Of a stretch of DNA of 64,000 nt, positions 19,837 through 27,847 are shown piece by piece. Source of the DNA: Falsiphaeobacter marinintestinus (GTDB taxonomy: Bacteria > Pseudomonadota > Alphaproteobacteria > Rhodobacterales > Rhodobacteraceae); the NCBI RefSeq assembly GCF_007923355.1, contig NZ_VOGO01000002.1, forward strand, positions 248,001-312,000, given 5' to 3'. A program made the position numbers and the translations under genes. The notes under the pieces are model-generated. The model ran no database searches and had not been told where the DNA came from. It worked only from the letters and a program-made list of their open reading frames with translations. Within the stretch, counting starts at the first letter, position 1. Each line of letters opens with the position of its first letter.

Positions 19837-20775
19837 ATGCGGGGTCTGTTCTGTGTGCTGTTGTTCTGGCTGACTGCGGTCAACGCCGCAGCTCAGGACA
19901 TTCCTGACCGGATCATTGCCGGGTTCAAAGGGTGGATGGATGGGGCAGGCGTCGAAACCGGCGCGATTGCGATCACCCGCAAGGGGCAGTTGGTCACGAC
20001 GCACGGCTGGGGCATGGATGCCAGCGACCCTGTTGAAATGGCCAGCCTGAGCAAAGCCATCACAGGGGCCTGTATCCGCGCATTGGTGGGCGAGGGCGTT
20101 GTGAGCTATGACACGGCGCTGGTCGATGTGCTGCCCGAAACTCCGGATGCCCTGCGTGACCTGACCCTCAGCGATCTTTTGACTCACACCGGCGGCGTGC
20201 ATCGCGACAGCACGCAGAAAACGATGCCGGATTGGCTGGGCCATCCAGCGCCTCAACACGGCACCGTCACAGATGATGTGTTCCGACGCAACAAGCTGAA
20301 ACGATCCGGACAATTCCAGTACACCAACGAAAACTATGCGCTTTTGGGCGAAGTGATCGCGCGTGTTACGCAAACCCTGTACCGAACCGCCTGTGCGGAT
20401 CGCGTGGTGCCCGGGGCCTCAACCTCGCCAGTTGCCGGAGCGTTTGACTCCTGGGGCGGGTGGTACATGCCTGTGGCAGACTATGCGGCGTTTCATGCCC
20501 GTGCTTTCGCGAATGGGCCAGTGCCCTCGGGTGACCCCAGTGTCGATCTGGGGGGCGGTGTGCATTATGGGCTTGGCACGTTCTGGCGCAGCTTTCGCGG
20601 CAGTCACAATTTCTGGCACATGGGTGCATTGTGTTTCCCAACCATGGGGGCCGGATCATATGCCGTGTCCTGGGAAGGCGATTGGGGGATGGTTGCCGCG
20701 TGGCAGGCCTGTATTGATTTCGACGTCATGACACAGCTGGATGGTGTGATGATCGAGGCCGTGTTCAAACCCTGA
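19837..20775 (+). CDS. exported serine hydrolase of the beta-lactamase/AmpC-like family
   Basis: The 312-residue product has a signal peptide (about 1-20, ending NAAAQ). The nucleophile tetrad is S-L-S-K near residue 70, within EMASLSKAITG, and the second-site YTN lies near 161. This is the beta-lactamase-related (serine hydrolase) fold. No clear KTG-type third motif is present; HNFWHMG may occupy that place. Activity on beta-lactams is not implied, since the family also covers esterases and D-peptidases. It starts 4 bases after the proS stop. Confidence 0.85.
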   Translation: MRGLFCVLLFWLTAVNAAAQDIPDRIIAGFKGWMDGAGVETGAIAITRKGQLVTTHGWGMDASDPVEMASLSKAITGACIRALVGEGVVSYDTALVDVLPETPDALRDLTLSDLLTHTGGVHRDSTQKTMPDWLGHPAPQHGTVTDDVFRRNKLKRSGQFQYTNENYALLGEVIARVTQTLYRTACADRVVPGASTSPVAGAFDSWGGWYMPVADYAAFHARAFANGPVPSGDPSVDLGGGVHYGLGTFWRSFRGSHNFWHMGALCFPTMGAGSYAVSWEGDWGMVAAWQACIDFDVMTQLDGVMIEAVFKP

Positions 20776-20796
20776 GACGATAACCGCGCAACGGGA

Positions 20797-20822
20797 CCGG
20801 ACCCCGCCAAAGCGGAATCCGG
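20797..20822. terminator. imperfect hairpin between convergent genes
   Basis: CCGGA..CCGC (20797-20807) can pair with GCGG..TCCGG (20812-20822) around a CAAA loop, with two unpaired bases on each side. It lies in the 63-base gap between the serine hydrolase and the RTX gene, and there is no T-run. It is a weak candidate for a bidirectional terminator. Confidence 0.3.
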
Positions 20823-20838
20823 TAGATGGTCATACGGA

Positions 20839-21942
20839 TCAGACGAAGTCGAAGTTTGACGCGCTCAGCTCGTCAAAGGATGTGCCGTTCAGGATCAGCA
20901 CGTCGCCGTCGCCAAAGTCGAACACTGTGTTGTTCGGAACTTGCGAATACAGGCCGGCCAGATCGTCGAAGTTATCTACGCCGTCGATGTCCAGAATGAT
21001 CACGTCTTCTGTGGCATCGAAGTTCTCGACCCGGTCGCGCGAATAGTTTTCAGCAAACACGAAAACATCCTGGCCGCGCCCACCGTCCAGCATGTCGCGC
21101 CCGCGACCACCGTCGAGCACGTCATTGCCGATGCCGCCCGACAGGGTGTCATTTCCACCGCCGCCCAGCAAAACATCCCACCCGGCACGGCCGATCAGAG
21201 TGTCACGACCGGCGCCACCGTCGACCAGATCATCGGCTTCAGATCCACCAACAAAATCATGTCCGTTGGTTCCGTCTGTGATGACCGCAACGTTGATGTG
21301 AACCGATGCGATCTGAGCGCCGGGCTGCGTGAAATCCGCTGCAACCGGATCAATGAATGCCCCCGCTGCGTTGGTGCCGCCAAGAATGTTGCCATCCCCT
21401 TCCGGCAGGAAGCCGACGTGATAATCCACGACGCCATTCTCATCGACACCGGTGTCCGGTGCGGCCTGGTTCAGAAATGCTGCGTCTTCTTCGGTGTTCT
21501 CTTCGGTTCCGGCATCCAGCACATCACTTCCGGCAAACTCGATGGTCTGCTCGCCCAGGAAGTCGCCGTAGTAGTCAAACAGGGCGATAGAGTCGCCGGT
21601 GCCGACAAAGGCATCGTTCGACGGCAGGATCATCGCCGCCAGCGACAGATAGCCATTCGATGCGCCATCGACCTCGACCAAAACCGACGCCGTTTCGCCG
21701 GTCGCGATCGGCCCGCCTGCGCCGACGACAGCCCCTGTAACGGCGTCTGCGTCACCTGCCGTGACTTCGCCATTGATCGGAGCGAAATTACCGTCCTCGG
21801 CCAGCGCTTCCAGGCCTGCCGAAGCGGCCTCACCCATATTATAGAGGTCAAAGCTGCCATCATGGGCCGCGAACCAGAGCGGTGTCAGAAAGGTGCCGCC
21901 GTCTGCGGATGTGTTGGTTGCCACGATACGGATCTGAGTCAT
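20839..21942 (-). CDS. Spondin_N domain / RTX repeat secreted protein
   Basis: The 367-residue acidic protein has no signal peptide. Residues 1-225 match the Spondin_N (SPD) family: IRIVATNTSADGGTFLTPLW at the start, then the GEAASAGLEALAEDG and ILPSNDAFVGTGD blocks and the DAGTEENTEED loop. Residues 235-320 carry RTX repeats such as GGGGNDTLSGGIGND. The C-terminal region ends in SNFDFV, as in type I secretion substrates. AGGAG precedes the ATG at 21942. The combination suggests a calcium-dependent extracellular adhesin or matrix protein. It is the third RTX protein in the window and is not closely related to the first two outside the repeats. Confidence 0.87.
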   Translation of the reverse strand: MTQIRIVATNTSADGGTFLTPLWFAAHDGSFDLYNMGEAASAGLEALAEDGNFAPINGEVTAGDADAVTGAVVGAGGPIATGETASVLVEVDGASNGYLSLAAMILPSNDAFVGTGDSIALFDYYGDFLGEQTIEFAGSDVLDAGTEENTEEDAAFLNQAAPDTGVDENGVVDYHVGFLPEGDGNILGGTNAAGAFIDPVAADFTQPGAQIASVHINVAVITDGTNGHDFVGGSEADDLVDGGAGRDTLIGRAGWDVLLGGGGNDTLSGGIGNDVLDGGRGRDMLDGGRGQDVFVFAENYSRDRVENFDATEDVIILDIDGVDNFDDLAGLYSQVPNNTVFDFGDGDVLILNGTSFDELSASNFDFV

Positions 21943-22205
21943 GGGAGTCTCCTGTAATAAAGTTTCAATGCCGTGACCCTGTCCGATATTAATCTTTCGC
22001 AACAGGCCACTAAACTTCACAAAAGTTCACCCCATCGCGTGTTCTCCGTGAGCGCACCGGAACGTCATTTGCCGTGTTCAAATGTTTCATTGATTCTGAT
22101 GATCTTCGGACAGGTCAGGGCAGGAGCGGTGGCATTGCTTGACCGGCCCCAGCCCCGCCCATAGGGTGCGCCCACCTTATGAAGCGGCAAAAGACCGGAG
22201 CAGAC

Positions 22206-23492
22206 ATGGCCAGTGCCCCACCGCCCTTTGCGCGGTTTGAATGGATGATTGCCTGGCGGTACCTGCGGGCGCGCCGCGCCGACGGCGGTGTCAGCGTGAT
22301 GACCTGGATCAGTTTGATCGGCATCACGCTGGCGGTGTTCGCATTGATCGCGACTCTGGCTGTGCGGGCTGGGCTGCGCGCGGATATCATCGAAGCGATG
22401 CTGGGCGCCAATGCCCACATCGACGTGCATTATCAACGCGATCTGACGGGGGATATCCCGCTTGATCATCTGATCCGCGACTACGCCGACGTCTCCGACC
22501 GTCTGGAAGCACTACCCGGAGTTGAAGACGCGGCCCCGCTGGTGCGCAAGCAGGTGATGGGGAGTTACCGGGGTCAGAACGCGCCGGTCGACGTTTATGG
22601 CATCTCGTATGATGACCTGCTGGATTACCCGATGATTGCTGACCCGGATCAATCCTGGGGCAGCTTAGCGCGTTTTGACGACGGCATAGCCCTTGGCGCT
22701 CTGTTGGCGCGTCAGCTGGGTGTGGCCACCGGTGATCGGATCAAACTGATCTCTCCGGATGGCGTGAAAACCCCGATGGGGACATCTCCACGTGTGTCAG
22801 CCTATGAGGTGGTGTTCATCTTTTCGTCCGGGCAGGGGTTCATCGATCAAAGCCGGGCCTATTTGCCGCTTGGCAAGGCACAGGAGTTCTTCAATCGCGA
22901 CGGGGCGGTTGATCAGATCGATCTGCGGGTCGAAGACCCCTTGTCTGTGGACCGTATGGTCATCCCGGTAACCGCAGCCAGCGGGGACCGTGCTTATGCC
23001 TATACATGGCAGGACCGAACGGGCGGCATGATCCGGGCGTTGAAAATGCAGGACAATGCGATCTTCGTGGTTCTGTCGATCCTTGTACTGATCGCGGCAC
23101 TCAACATCGTGTCGGGGTTGATCATGCTGGTCAAAAACAAGGGGCGCGACATCGGCATTCTGCGCACCATGGGGCTAAGTCAAGGGTCCATCCTGAGGGT
23201 GTTTTTTTTGTGTGGAGCCGTTGTGGGCACGGTTGGCACGATCCTTGGTGTGATACTTGGCGTGGTCTTTGCCTGGAATATCGACAGTGTGTACGGGCTG
23301 GTCGATTGGATCACCGGCAGTGGTGTCCGTGACCTTGAAGCCAATGGGTTCTTCTTTCCGTCTGCCGTCGTGACCATGGGCGATGTGCTGGCGGCGGCAG
23401 GGCTAAGCCTTGGCCTGAGCTGGCTGATCACGCTGTTCCCGGCCCGTCGCGCAGCGCGGATGAACCCGGTCGAGGCGTTGCGCTATGAGTGA
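22206..23492 (+). CDS. lolC: lipoprotein-releasing ABC transporter permease LolC/E
   Basis: This is the inner-membrane part of the exporter that hands outer-membrane lipoproteins to LolA. The 428-residue protein has the FtsX-like layout: a cytoplasmic N-terminus (FEWMIAWRYLRARR), a first membrane helix near residues 35-60, a large periplasmic domain, and three C-terminal helices with RDIGILRTMGLSQGSI between them. As in other alphaproteobacteria a single LolC/E-type gene precedes lolD. GGAG lies 5 bases before the ATG at 22206. It overlaps lolD by 8 bases. Confidence 0.93.
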   Translation: MASAPPPFARFEWMIAWRYLRARRADGGVSVMTWISLIGITLAVFALIATLAVRAGLRADIIEAMLGANAHIDVHYQRDLTGDIPLDHLIRDYADVSDRLEALPGVEDAAPLVRKQVMGSYRGQNAPVDVYGISYDDLLDYPMIADPDQSWGSLARFDDGIALGALLARQLGVATGDRIKLISPDGVKTPMGTSPRVSAYEVVFIFSSGQGFIDQSRAYLPLGKAQEFFNRDGAVDQIDLRVEDPLSVDRMVIPVTAASGDRAYAYTWQDRTGGMIRALKMQDNAIFVVLSILVLIAALNIVSGLIMLVKNKGRDIGILRTMGLSQGSILRVFFLCGAVVGTVGTILGVILGVVFAWNIDSVYGLVDWITGSGVRDLEANGFFFPSAVVTMGDVLAAAGLSLGLSWLITLFPARRAARMNPVEALRYE

Positions 23493-24159
23493 CACGTTAA
23501 AGCTGACCGGGATCACCAAGGTCTATAAACGCGGAACCCCGGCAGAGGTCCAGGTTTTGCGGGGTATTGATCTGACAGTTGCCAAAGGTGAGGTCGTCGC
23601 ACTGGTCGCTCCGTCGGGGGCGGGCAAGTCCACTTTGCTGCACATCGCCGGATTGCTGGACACGGCCGATGGCGGTCAAATCGAGATCGCAGGTCAGGAC
23701 ATGACCGGCAAGGGCGACAGCGCCCGTACTGCGGTACGGCGGCGCGATGTTGGCTTTATCTATCAGTTCCATCATCTGCTGCCCGAATTCACGGCGGCCG
23801 AAAACGTCGTTCTGCCGCAACTGGCCAATGGCGTACCCCGCGGCGAGGCCAATGCCCGCGCGCGGAAGTTGCTTGAGGATGTCGGGCTTGCCAGCCGTGT
23901 CGATCATCGCCCGGCGGCTTTGTCCGGTGGCGAACAGCAGCGTGTCGCGTTTTGCCGGTCTCTGGCAAACGCACCGCAGCTTTTGCTGGCGGATGAACCC
24001 ACCGGCAACCTTGACCCGGCGACCTCGGATCAGGTGTTTTCCGCCTTGATGCAACTGGTGACCGGCACCGGCCTGTCTGCCGTGATCGCCACGCACAACC
24101 TGGAGCTGGCGGCCCGCATGGATCGCATCGTGCGACTGGACGGCGGGGTTCTGACCTAG
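23485..24159 (+). CDS. lolD: lipoprotein-releasing ABC transporter ATPase LolD
   Basis: The 224-residue ATPase powers LolC/E. Walker A is APSGAGKST (residues 42-50), with Ala in place of the usual first Gly. The signature [13 protein letters not shown] and Walker [13 protein letters not shown] are intact, and the H-loop is in IATHNLEL. Its start lies inside the end of lolC, so the two are translationally coupled. The stop overlaps the convergent YdcZ-like gene by 4 bases. Confidence 0.95.
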   Translation: MSDTLKLTGITKVYKRGTPAEVQVLRGIDLTVAKGEVVALVAPSGAGKSTLLHIAGLLDTADGGQIEIAGQDMTGKGDSARTAVRRRDVGFIYQFHHLLPEFTAAENVVLPQLANGVPRGEANARARKLLEDVGLASRVDHRPAALSGGEQQRVAFCRSLANAPQLLLADEPTGNLDPATSDQVFSALMQLVTGTGLSAVIATHNLELAARMDRIVRLDGGVLT

Positions 24160-24590
24160 GCCAGCTGCGTCACCCAGGCGCCCGCTGCCATCAATGCCAA
24201 ACCGCCGGCTCGCATCGCATTCAAAGGCTGCGCCTGCGCGCCGAACAATCCGAAGTGATCGATCATGGCGGCACTGATCAACTGGCCGATCAACACGAAA
24301 AAGACGGCGTTTCCGACCCCGAAATGCGGTGCAACATGGGTAATCGTCAGCACATAGAACGCGATAAGACACCCGGCCAGAAACAGGTGTTTGGGGGCCT
24401 CGCCCAACCGCGACAGGGGCTGCAGTCCCGTGAACATCACGGCGATTGCGCTGACTGTGAAGGCCACCGAGAACAAAACCACGGCCGCCGCAGTCGGTGA
24501 GCCGATGACCCGTCCCAGGGCTGCATTCAGCGCGGCCAAAATCGGAATCCCGATCCCCGCTGCCAGCATGATCAGGGCATAGTGGGTCAT
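24156..24590 (-). CDS. DMT-superfamily membrane protein, YdcZ/DUF606 type
   Basis: The 144-residue protein is almost entirely hydrophobic, with four to five membrane segments. It has the AALNAALGRVIGSPTAAAVVLF and HFGVGNAVFFVLIGQLISAAMIDHFG stretches that mark the DUF606 (YdcZ) family of small drug/metabolite-type transporters. AGGAAG precedes the ATG at 24590; the longer frame upstream would overlap the start of the cytochrome gene. The substrate is unknown, and such proteins often work as homodimers or paired subunits. Confidence 0.85.
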   Translation of the reverse strand: MTHYALIMLAAGIGIPILAALNAALGRVIGSPTAAAVVLFSVAFTVSAIAVMFTGLQPLSRLGEAPKHLFLAGCLIAFYVLTITHVAPHFGVGNAVFFVLIGQLISAAMIDHFGLFGAQAQPLNAMRAGGLALMAAGAWVTQLA

Positions 24591-24703
24591 CAACAGCTTC
24601 CTCTTGTGCATTTCAGCTTGATGTGGATCATTGCGGGGAAAGACACCCTGAACAAGGCTGAACATGCACAGCAGGGACAAGGCGCAGAGCGGGATCGAAC
24701 AAA

Positions 24704-25105
24704 ATGCGTAAAGCAAAACGCGCCATTCTTATTGGTCTGAGCGTCATAGTGGCGGGATGCGCCCCGGATGCCGGACCCTCCGGAGCCATGCTGTACCAGC
24801 AAAACTGTGTGGCATGCCATGGGGTTAGCGGCGCAGGTGATGGACCATTGGCAGGTGACTTGCCGGTCACACCAGCGAATCTGCGCGGGTTGGCGGCAGC
24901 GAATGATGGCGTGTTTCCGGCCGAGGACGTGATGGCGAAGGTCTATGGCTATCGCGGGCGCGATTTTGATGCCCTGATGCCAGAGTTCGGGCCGGTTCTG
25001 GACGGGCCGACCGTGATCTGGACAACGCCTGACGGGCGCGAACTTGAAACGCCCCAAGCGCTGGTGGCGCTGACCGACTATGTGGAAACTCTGCAGGATC
25101 CGTGA
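24704..25105 (+). CDS. class I c-type cytochrome, predicted lipoprotein
   Basis: The 133-residue product has a short signal peptide ending in the lipobox-like IVAGC, so it is probably a lipid-anchored periplasmic protein. One haem-binding motif, CVACH (near residues 36-40), is present, followed by ANDGVFPAEDVMAKV and a distal methionine candidate in DALMPEFG. It is the first of three tandem cytochromes with the same layout. They probably carry electrons to or from a periplasmic enzyme, but no oxidoreductase subunit is adjacent. Confidence 0.88.
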   Translation: MRKAKRAILIGLSVIVAGCAPDAGPSGAMLYQQNCVACHGVSGAGDGPLAGDLPVTPANLRGLAAANDGVFPAEDVMAKVYGYRGRDFDALMPEFGPVLDGPTVIWTTPDGRELETPQALVALTDYVETLQDP

Positions 25106-25112
25106 TCCTGCA
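25092..25112 (+). other. perfect hairpin over the stop codon of the first cytochrome gene
   Basis: TGCAGGATC (25092-25100) and GATCCTGCA (25104-25112) form a 9-bp perfect stem with a three-base loop. The TGA stop at 25103-25105 lies inside it. Without a T-run it is not a standard terminator. It may stop ribosomes or ribonucleases between the first and second cistrons and so set their relative amounts. Confidence 0.6.
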
Positions 25113-25137
25113 CGACCCGAAATAAAGGAGAACAGCG

Positions 25138-25542
25138 ATGCAGACGACAAGATGGGTGACATGGGCCGTTCTGGCGACGCTGGCGATGCCAGCCGTGGCG
25201 CAGGACGTCAAAGAAGGGGCCGAGCTTTACCGGGTCCATTGCGCGACCTGTCATGGGATAGAAGGCACCGGACAGGGACCAATGGCGGGCGTTCTGCTGA
25301 TCAAACCGACAGATATGACGCAACTGAAAGCTGGAAACGACGGGGTCTTTCCTGTCGAACGGGTCGTCAAGCGTATCGACGGGCGCGACCCGCTGGTCAG
25401 CCACGGCAGCCCAATGCCGGTCTACGGATACTTCTTTGAGGGGCGCGACAAGGCGCTCAAAGCCCCTAACGGCCAGCCCATCATGACCAGCGCACCGATC
25501 GTCGATCTGTTAAGCTATATCGAAACGTTGCAGACACAATGA
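25138..25542 (+). CDS. class I c-type cytochrome, periplasmic
   Basis: The 134-residue product has a cleavable signal peptide ending PAVAQD, a single CATCH haem motif near residues 37-41, and GNDGVFPVERVVKRI. The methionine in GSPMPVYGYFFEG is a candidate sixth ligand. AAAGGAG lies 7-10 bases before the ATG. It is similar in layout to both flanking genes and overlaps the next by 4 bases (ATGA), so translation is coupled. Confidence 0.9.
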   Translation: MQTTRWVTWAVLATLAMPAVAQDVKEGAELYRVHCATCHGIEGTGQGPMAGVLLIKPTDMTQLKAGNDGVFPVERVVKRIDGRDPLVSHGSPMPVYGYFFEGRDKALKAPNGQPIMTSAPIVDLLSYIETLQTQ

Positions 25543-25955
25543 GCCAGCGTATCGTGAATCTGGGCCTGATGGCCTTGCCTTTGGCCGGGCTGCTTGCCGC
25601 CTGCGCCACCAGTGAAATGATGCCGACTCCCACCGAAGGCGAACAATACTACGCCGAGTATTGTACGGCCTGCCACGACTATTCGGGTGAGGGCGGGGAT
25701 CTGATCGGAGGGCAGGCGGCGCCGGATCTGACCCGTATCTCGGCGCGCAATGACGGCGTGTTCCCAAGGGCCGCTGTTTTGAGCAAGGTTGACGGCTATG
25801 GTCACGGCAAGGTGTCTGCGGATGTCATGCCTGAATTTGGCAAACTGCTGGAAGGCGATCTGGTGCCGGTCGACATTGACGGCACGCTGACCCCGACGCC
25901 ACGGCCACTGGCCGCTTTGATGGTCTATCTGGAAAGCATTCAGGTCACTGACTAG
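25539..25955 (+). CDS. class I c-type cytochrome, predicted lipoprotein
   Basis: The 138-residue product has a lipobox (LLAAC), a CTACH haem motif near residues 44-48, ARNDGVFPRAAVLSKV, and a methionine in SADVMPEFG. It belongs to the same small family as the two upstream cytochromes. The stop codon overlaps that of the convergent lipoprotein gene, so the three-cistron operon ends here without room for a separate terminator. Confidence 0.9.
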   Translation: MSQRIVNLGLMALPLAGLLAACATSEMMPTPTEGEQYYAEYCTACHDYSGEGGDLIGGQAAPDLTRISARNDGVFPRAAVLSKVDGYGHGKVSADVMPEFGKLLEGDLVPVDIDGTLTPTPRPLAALMVYLESIQVTD

Positions 25956-26632
25956 TCGCAAATGCCTGTCAGTTCAGCGTCTTTCCACGGCAAATAGACG
26001 TCGTTTTCCCGGCTTTGCGGCAGGTCCGACACCGGGAAGGCGTCTTGAAGCATCGCATGCAGCCTGCGTGTCCGTGACGCCTGAGGCGCCAGAGCGCGGC
26101 AACAGACATATTCTTCGACGATGGCCCCCTGTTGTTCGTACCCATAGCTCAGGAAATCGGGCGAGTTTTCCAGATCGAACAGATAGGGATCGTCCGATTG
26201 ACCGTGTTCCGCAGCGGCACGCAGCGGATGGTAGCCGGTTTTTTTCCGGTTTTGCCACTGCCAGACATGGGTCAGTTCATGGGCCAGCAACATGGATTCG
26301 ACCAAATACAGCCGGTCGGGATAGGACGGAAGATAGTTTTCGATGTACCAGTCCTTGCTGAAATAGACCTTGTTGAACAGGGTGACAGCGGCGGGGCGGG
26401 TTGTAACGATTTCTTCCTTGGCCGGGGGCAGGATGCGCTCGCGGCAGGTCACGCGTGGTCGGACCTTGCGTTTGAAAGTCACGCTGCCGACCGGGGCACC
26501 TTTGACAAGCCGCACGCGTTTCACGTTCAGTTCGTCACCTTGTATCTTCTGGGCAAAGGCGAGTTCGGTGTCGGTCAAGGGGCGACCGCAGGCGGACACA
26601 AGCAGCAGAACGAGGAAAATACGCAGGATCAT
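25952..26632 (-). CDS. lipoprotein with a HELTH zinc-peptidase motif
   Basis: The 226-residue product starts with a lipoprotein signal (LVLLLVSAC). The middle has LLAHELTHVWQWQNR, an HExxH zinc-binding motif of the gluzincin/metzincin kind, with later acidic residues (IVEEYVCC) that could supply the third ligand. The size and the HVWQW continuation resemble DUF4157-like or M48-distant proteins, but I cannot name a family with certainty. The ATG at 26632 is used because the signal peptide starts there; an upstream GTG at 26641 is also in frame. The role may be in envelope maturation. Confidence 0.7.
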   Translation of the reverse strand: MILRIFLVLLLVSACGRPLTDTELAFAQKIQGDELNVKRVRLVKGAPVGSVTFKRKVRPRVTCRERILPPAKEEIVTTRPAAVTLFNKVYFSKDWYIENYLPSYPDRLYLVESMLLAHELTHVWQWQNRKKTGYHPLRAAAEHGQSDDPYLFDLENSPDFLSYGYEQQGAIVEEYVCCRALAPQASRTRRLHAMLQDAFPVSDLPQSRENDVYLPWKDAELTGICD

Positions 26633-26692
26633 GATCGGCACGCTAGCGGCTTTGCCGGCAAGACGGTAGGCCCTTTGAGGCGCGGTCGTGCG

Positions 26693-27355
26693 TCACACGC
26701 TCATCGCCAGAACGCGGCTGATTTCGGTCAGGGACCGGCCCGATTGATCCATCCATGTATTGAACGCCGTCTGGATCTTTTTCATCGCGGTTTTCGAGGT
26801 GCCGGGCTTGTCAATCACCCCCTCGGCAACCAGACGGGCGGTCACGTCGCGCGACAGGATAAAACTGTCGCGGCCTGCAAATCGCATGGCATATTGCCCT
26901 GTTGTGCCGCCCAACCGGGCGCCTTCTTTTTTCAGAAGGTCCAAAAGGCCGACATAATCGGTCGATGGCCAGCCACCCAGGACTTTTCCGGCACCGCCCT
27001 GATCGCGCAGGGTAAGCAAAAAGGCGGCGTTGTCGCGAATTGTGGCGATTTTCATGCCGTTTCGTACGATCCGTTCGTCGCGCAGCAGGGCGTCGAATTT
27101 GTCGTCATCCATGAAAGCGCAGCGCCCGACGTCGAACTGGTCAAAGGCAGTTTCAAACCCGTCCCATTTGTTTTCGATGACCTTCCAGTTGAACCCGGCC
27201 TGGAACACGCATTTTGTCATGATTGACAACCAGCGGTCGTCGGGCATCGCGCTCAGGTCGGCCACCGGAACCGGCGGGGATAACTTGTCCTCCAAAGCGG
27301 CGGCACCCCCATGACGTCCGGCGGAGATTTCGAAGATCTCATCAAAGCTGCGCAT
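26693..27355 (-). CDS. DNA-3-methyladenine glycosylase I-like protein
   Basis: The 220-residue product follows the Tag family from about residue 45. FQAGFNWKVIENKWDGFETA corresponds to the region where Tag has GAQAGLSW. It is followed by the FDVGRCAFM, LLRDERIVRNGMKIATIRDNA and GGWPSTD blocks of the helix-hairpin-helix glycosylase fold. Tag removes 3-methyladenine from DNA. The N-terminal 40 residues and the zinc-binding cysteines of E. coli Tag are not matched, so catalytic function is uncertain. AAGGAT precedes the start. It is 5 bases downstream of the thioesterase gene and probably co-transcribed with it. Confidence 0.75.
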   Translation of the reverse strand: MRSFDEIFEISAGRHGGAAALEDKLSPPVPVADLSAMPDDRWLSIMTKCVFQAGFNWKVIENKWDGFETAFDQFDVGRCAFMDDDKFDALLRDERIVRNGMKIATIRDNAAFLLTLRDQGGAGKVLGGWPSTDYVGLLDLLKKEGARLGGTTGQYAMRFAGRDSFILSRDVTARLVAEGVIDKPGTSKTAMKKIQTAFNTWMDQSGRSLTEISRVLAMSV

Positions 27356-27360
27356 TGCGA

Positions 27361-27777
27361 TTATCCTTGGGGCGGTGCAGCAAAGAACGTCGCCGTTGCC
27401 GTCGCGACCATTTTACCGCTGTCTTCTTCCGTCATCTCGGCGCGGGCAAAGACCAGTGCTTTGCCAGCACGCACCACCATCGCGCGACACAGTATGGCGG
27501 TCCCGACGCCGGGACGCAGAAATTGCGTGTGCAGGTCAGTTGTTGCAAACATCCGGAATTCGCCAGCTTGCGCCAGCGCGGCCAGCACCATCGAGGTGTC
27601 GGCCAGAGCGGCAAGGGCCTGCCCCGACACGATGCCTCCGACGCGGGCCAGATGATCGCCCAGAGGCATTCGCACCAACGCATGCTCGGCGTCGATTTCG
27701 GTCACGGTCAGGTCAAGCGCCTGCACCCAGTCAGCAAAGTTGTCGGCAAGGATCGCCTGTGCGGTTTCCGGGGTCAT
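27361..27777 (-). CDS. PaaI-type hotdog-fold thioesterase
   Basis: The 138-residue size fits a single hotdog domain. GGIVSGQALAALADTSMVLA is the long central helix with the catalytic Asp region, followed by TTDLHTQFLRPG and the last strands of the fold. Such enzymes hydrolyse acyl-CoA thioesters, often aromatic ones; the substrate here is unknown. AGGAAAGG precedes the ATG at 27777. Confidence 0.85.
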   Translation of the reverse strand: MTPETAQAILADNFADWVQALDLTVTEIDAEHALVRMPLGDHLARVGGIVSGQALAALADTSMVLAALAQAGEFRMFATTDLHTQFLRPGVGTAILCRAMVVRAGKALVFARAEMTEEDSGKMVATATATFFAAPPQG

Positions 27778-27847
27778 GTCGTGCCTTTCCTGTGGCTTGC
27801 GCGTCAGGTTAGCCAGCCGGTGTCAGCCCGTCGAGGGGGCAGGTCGT

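Noticed and set aside
26132-27226. 364-codon plus-strand open frame
   Set aside because: It covers two minus-strand genes with recognisable motifs (HELTH and glycosylase); no ribosome-binding site.
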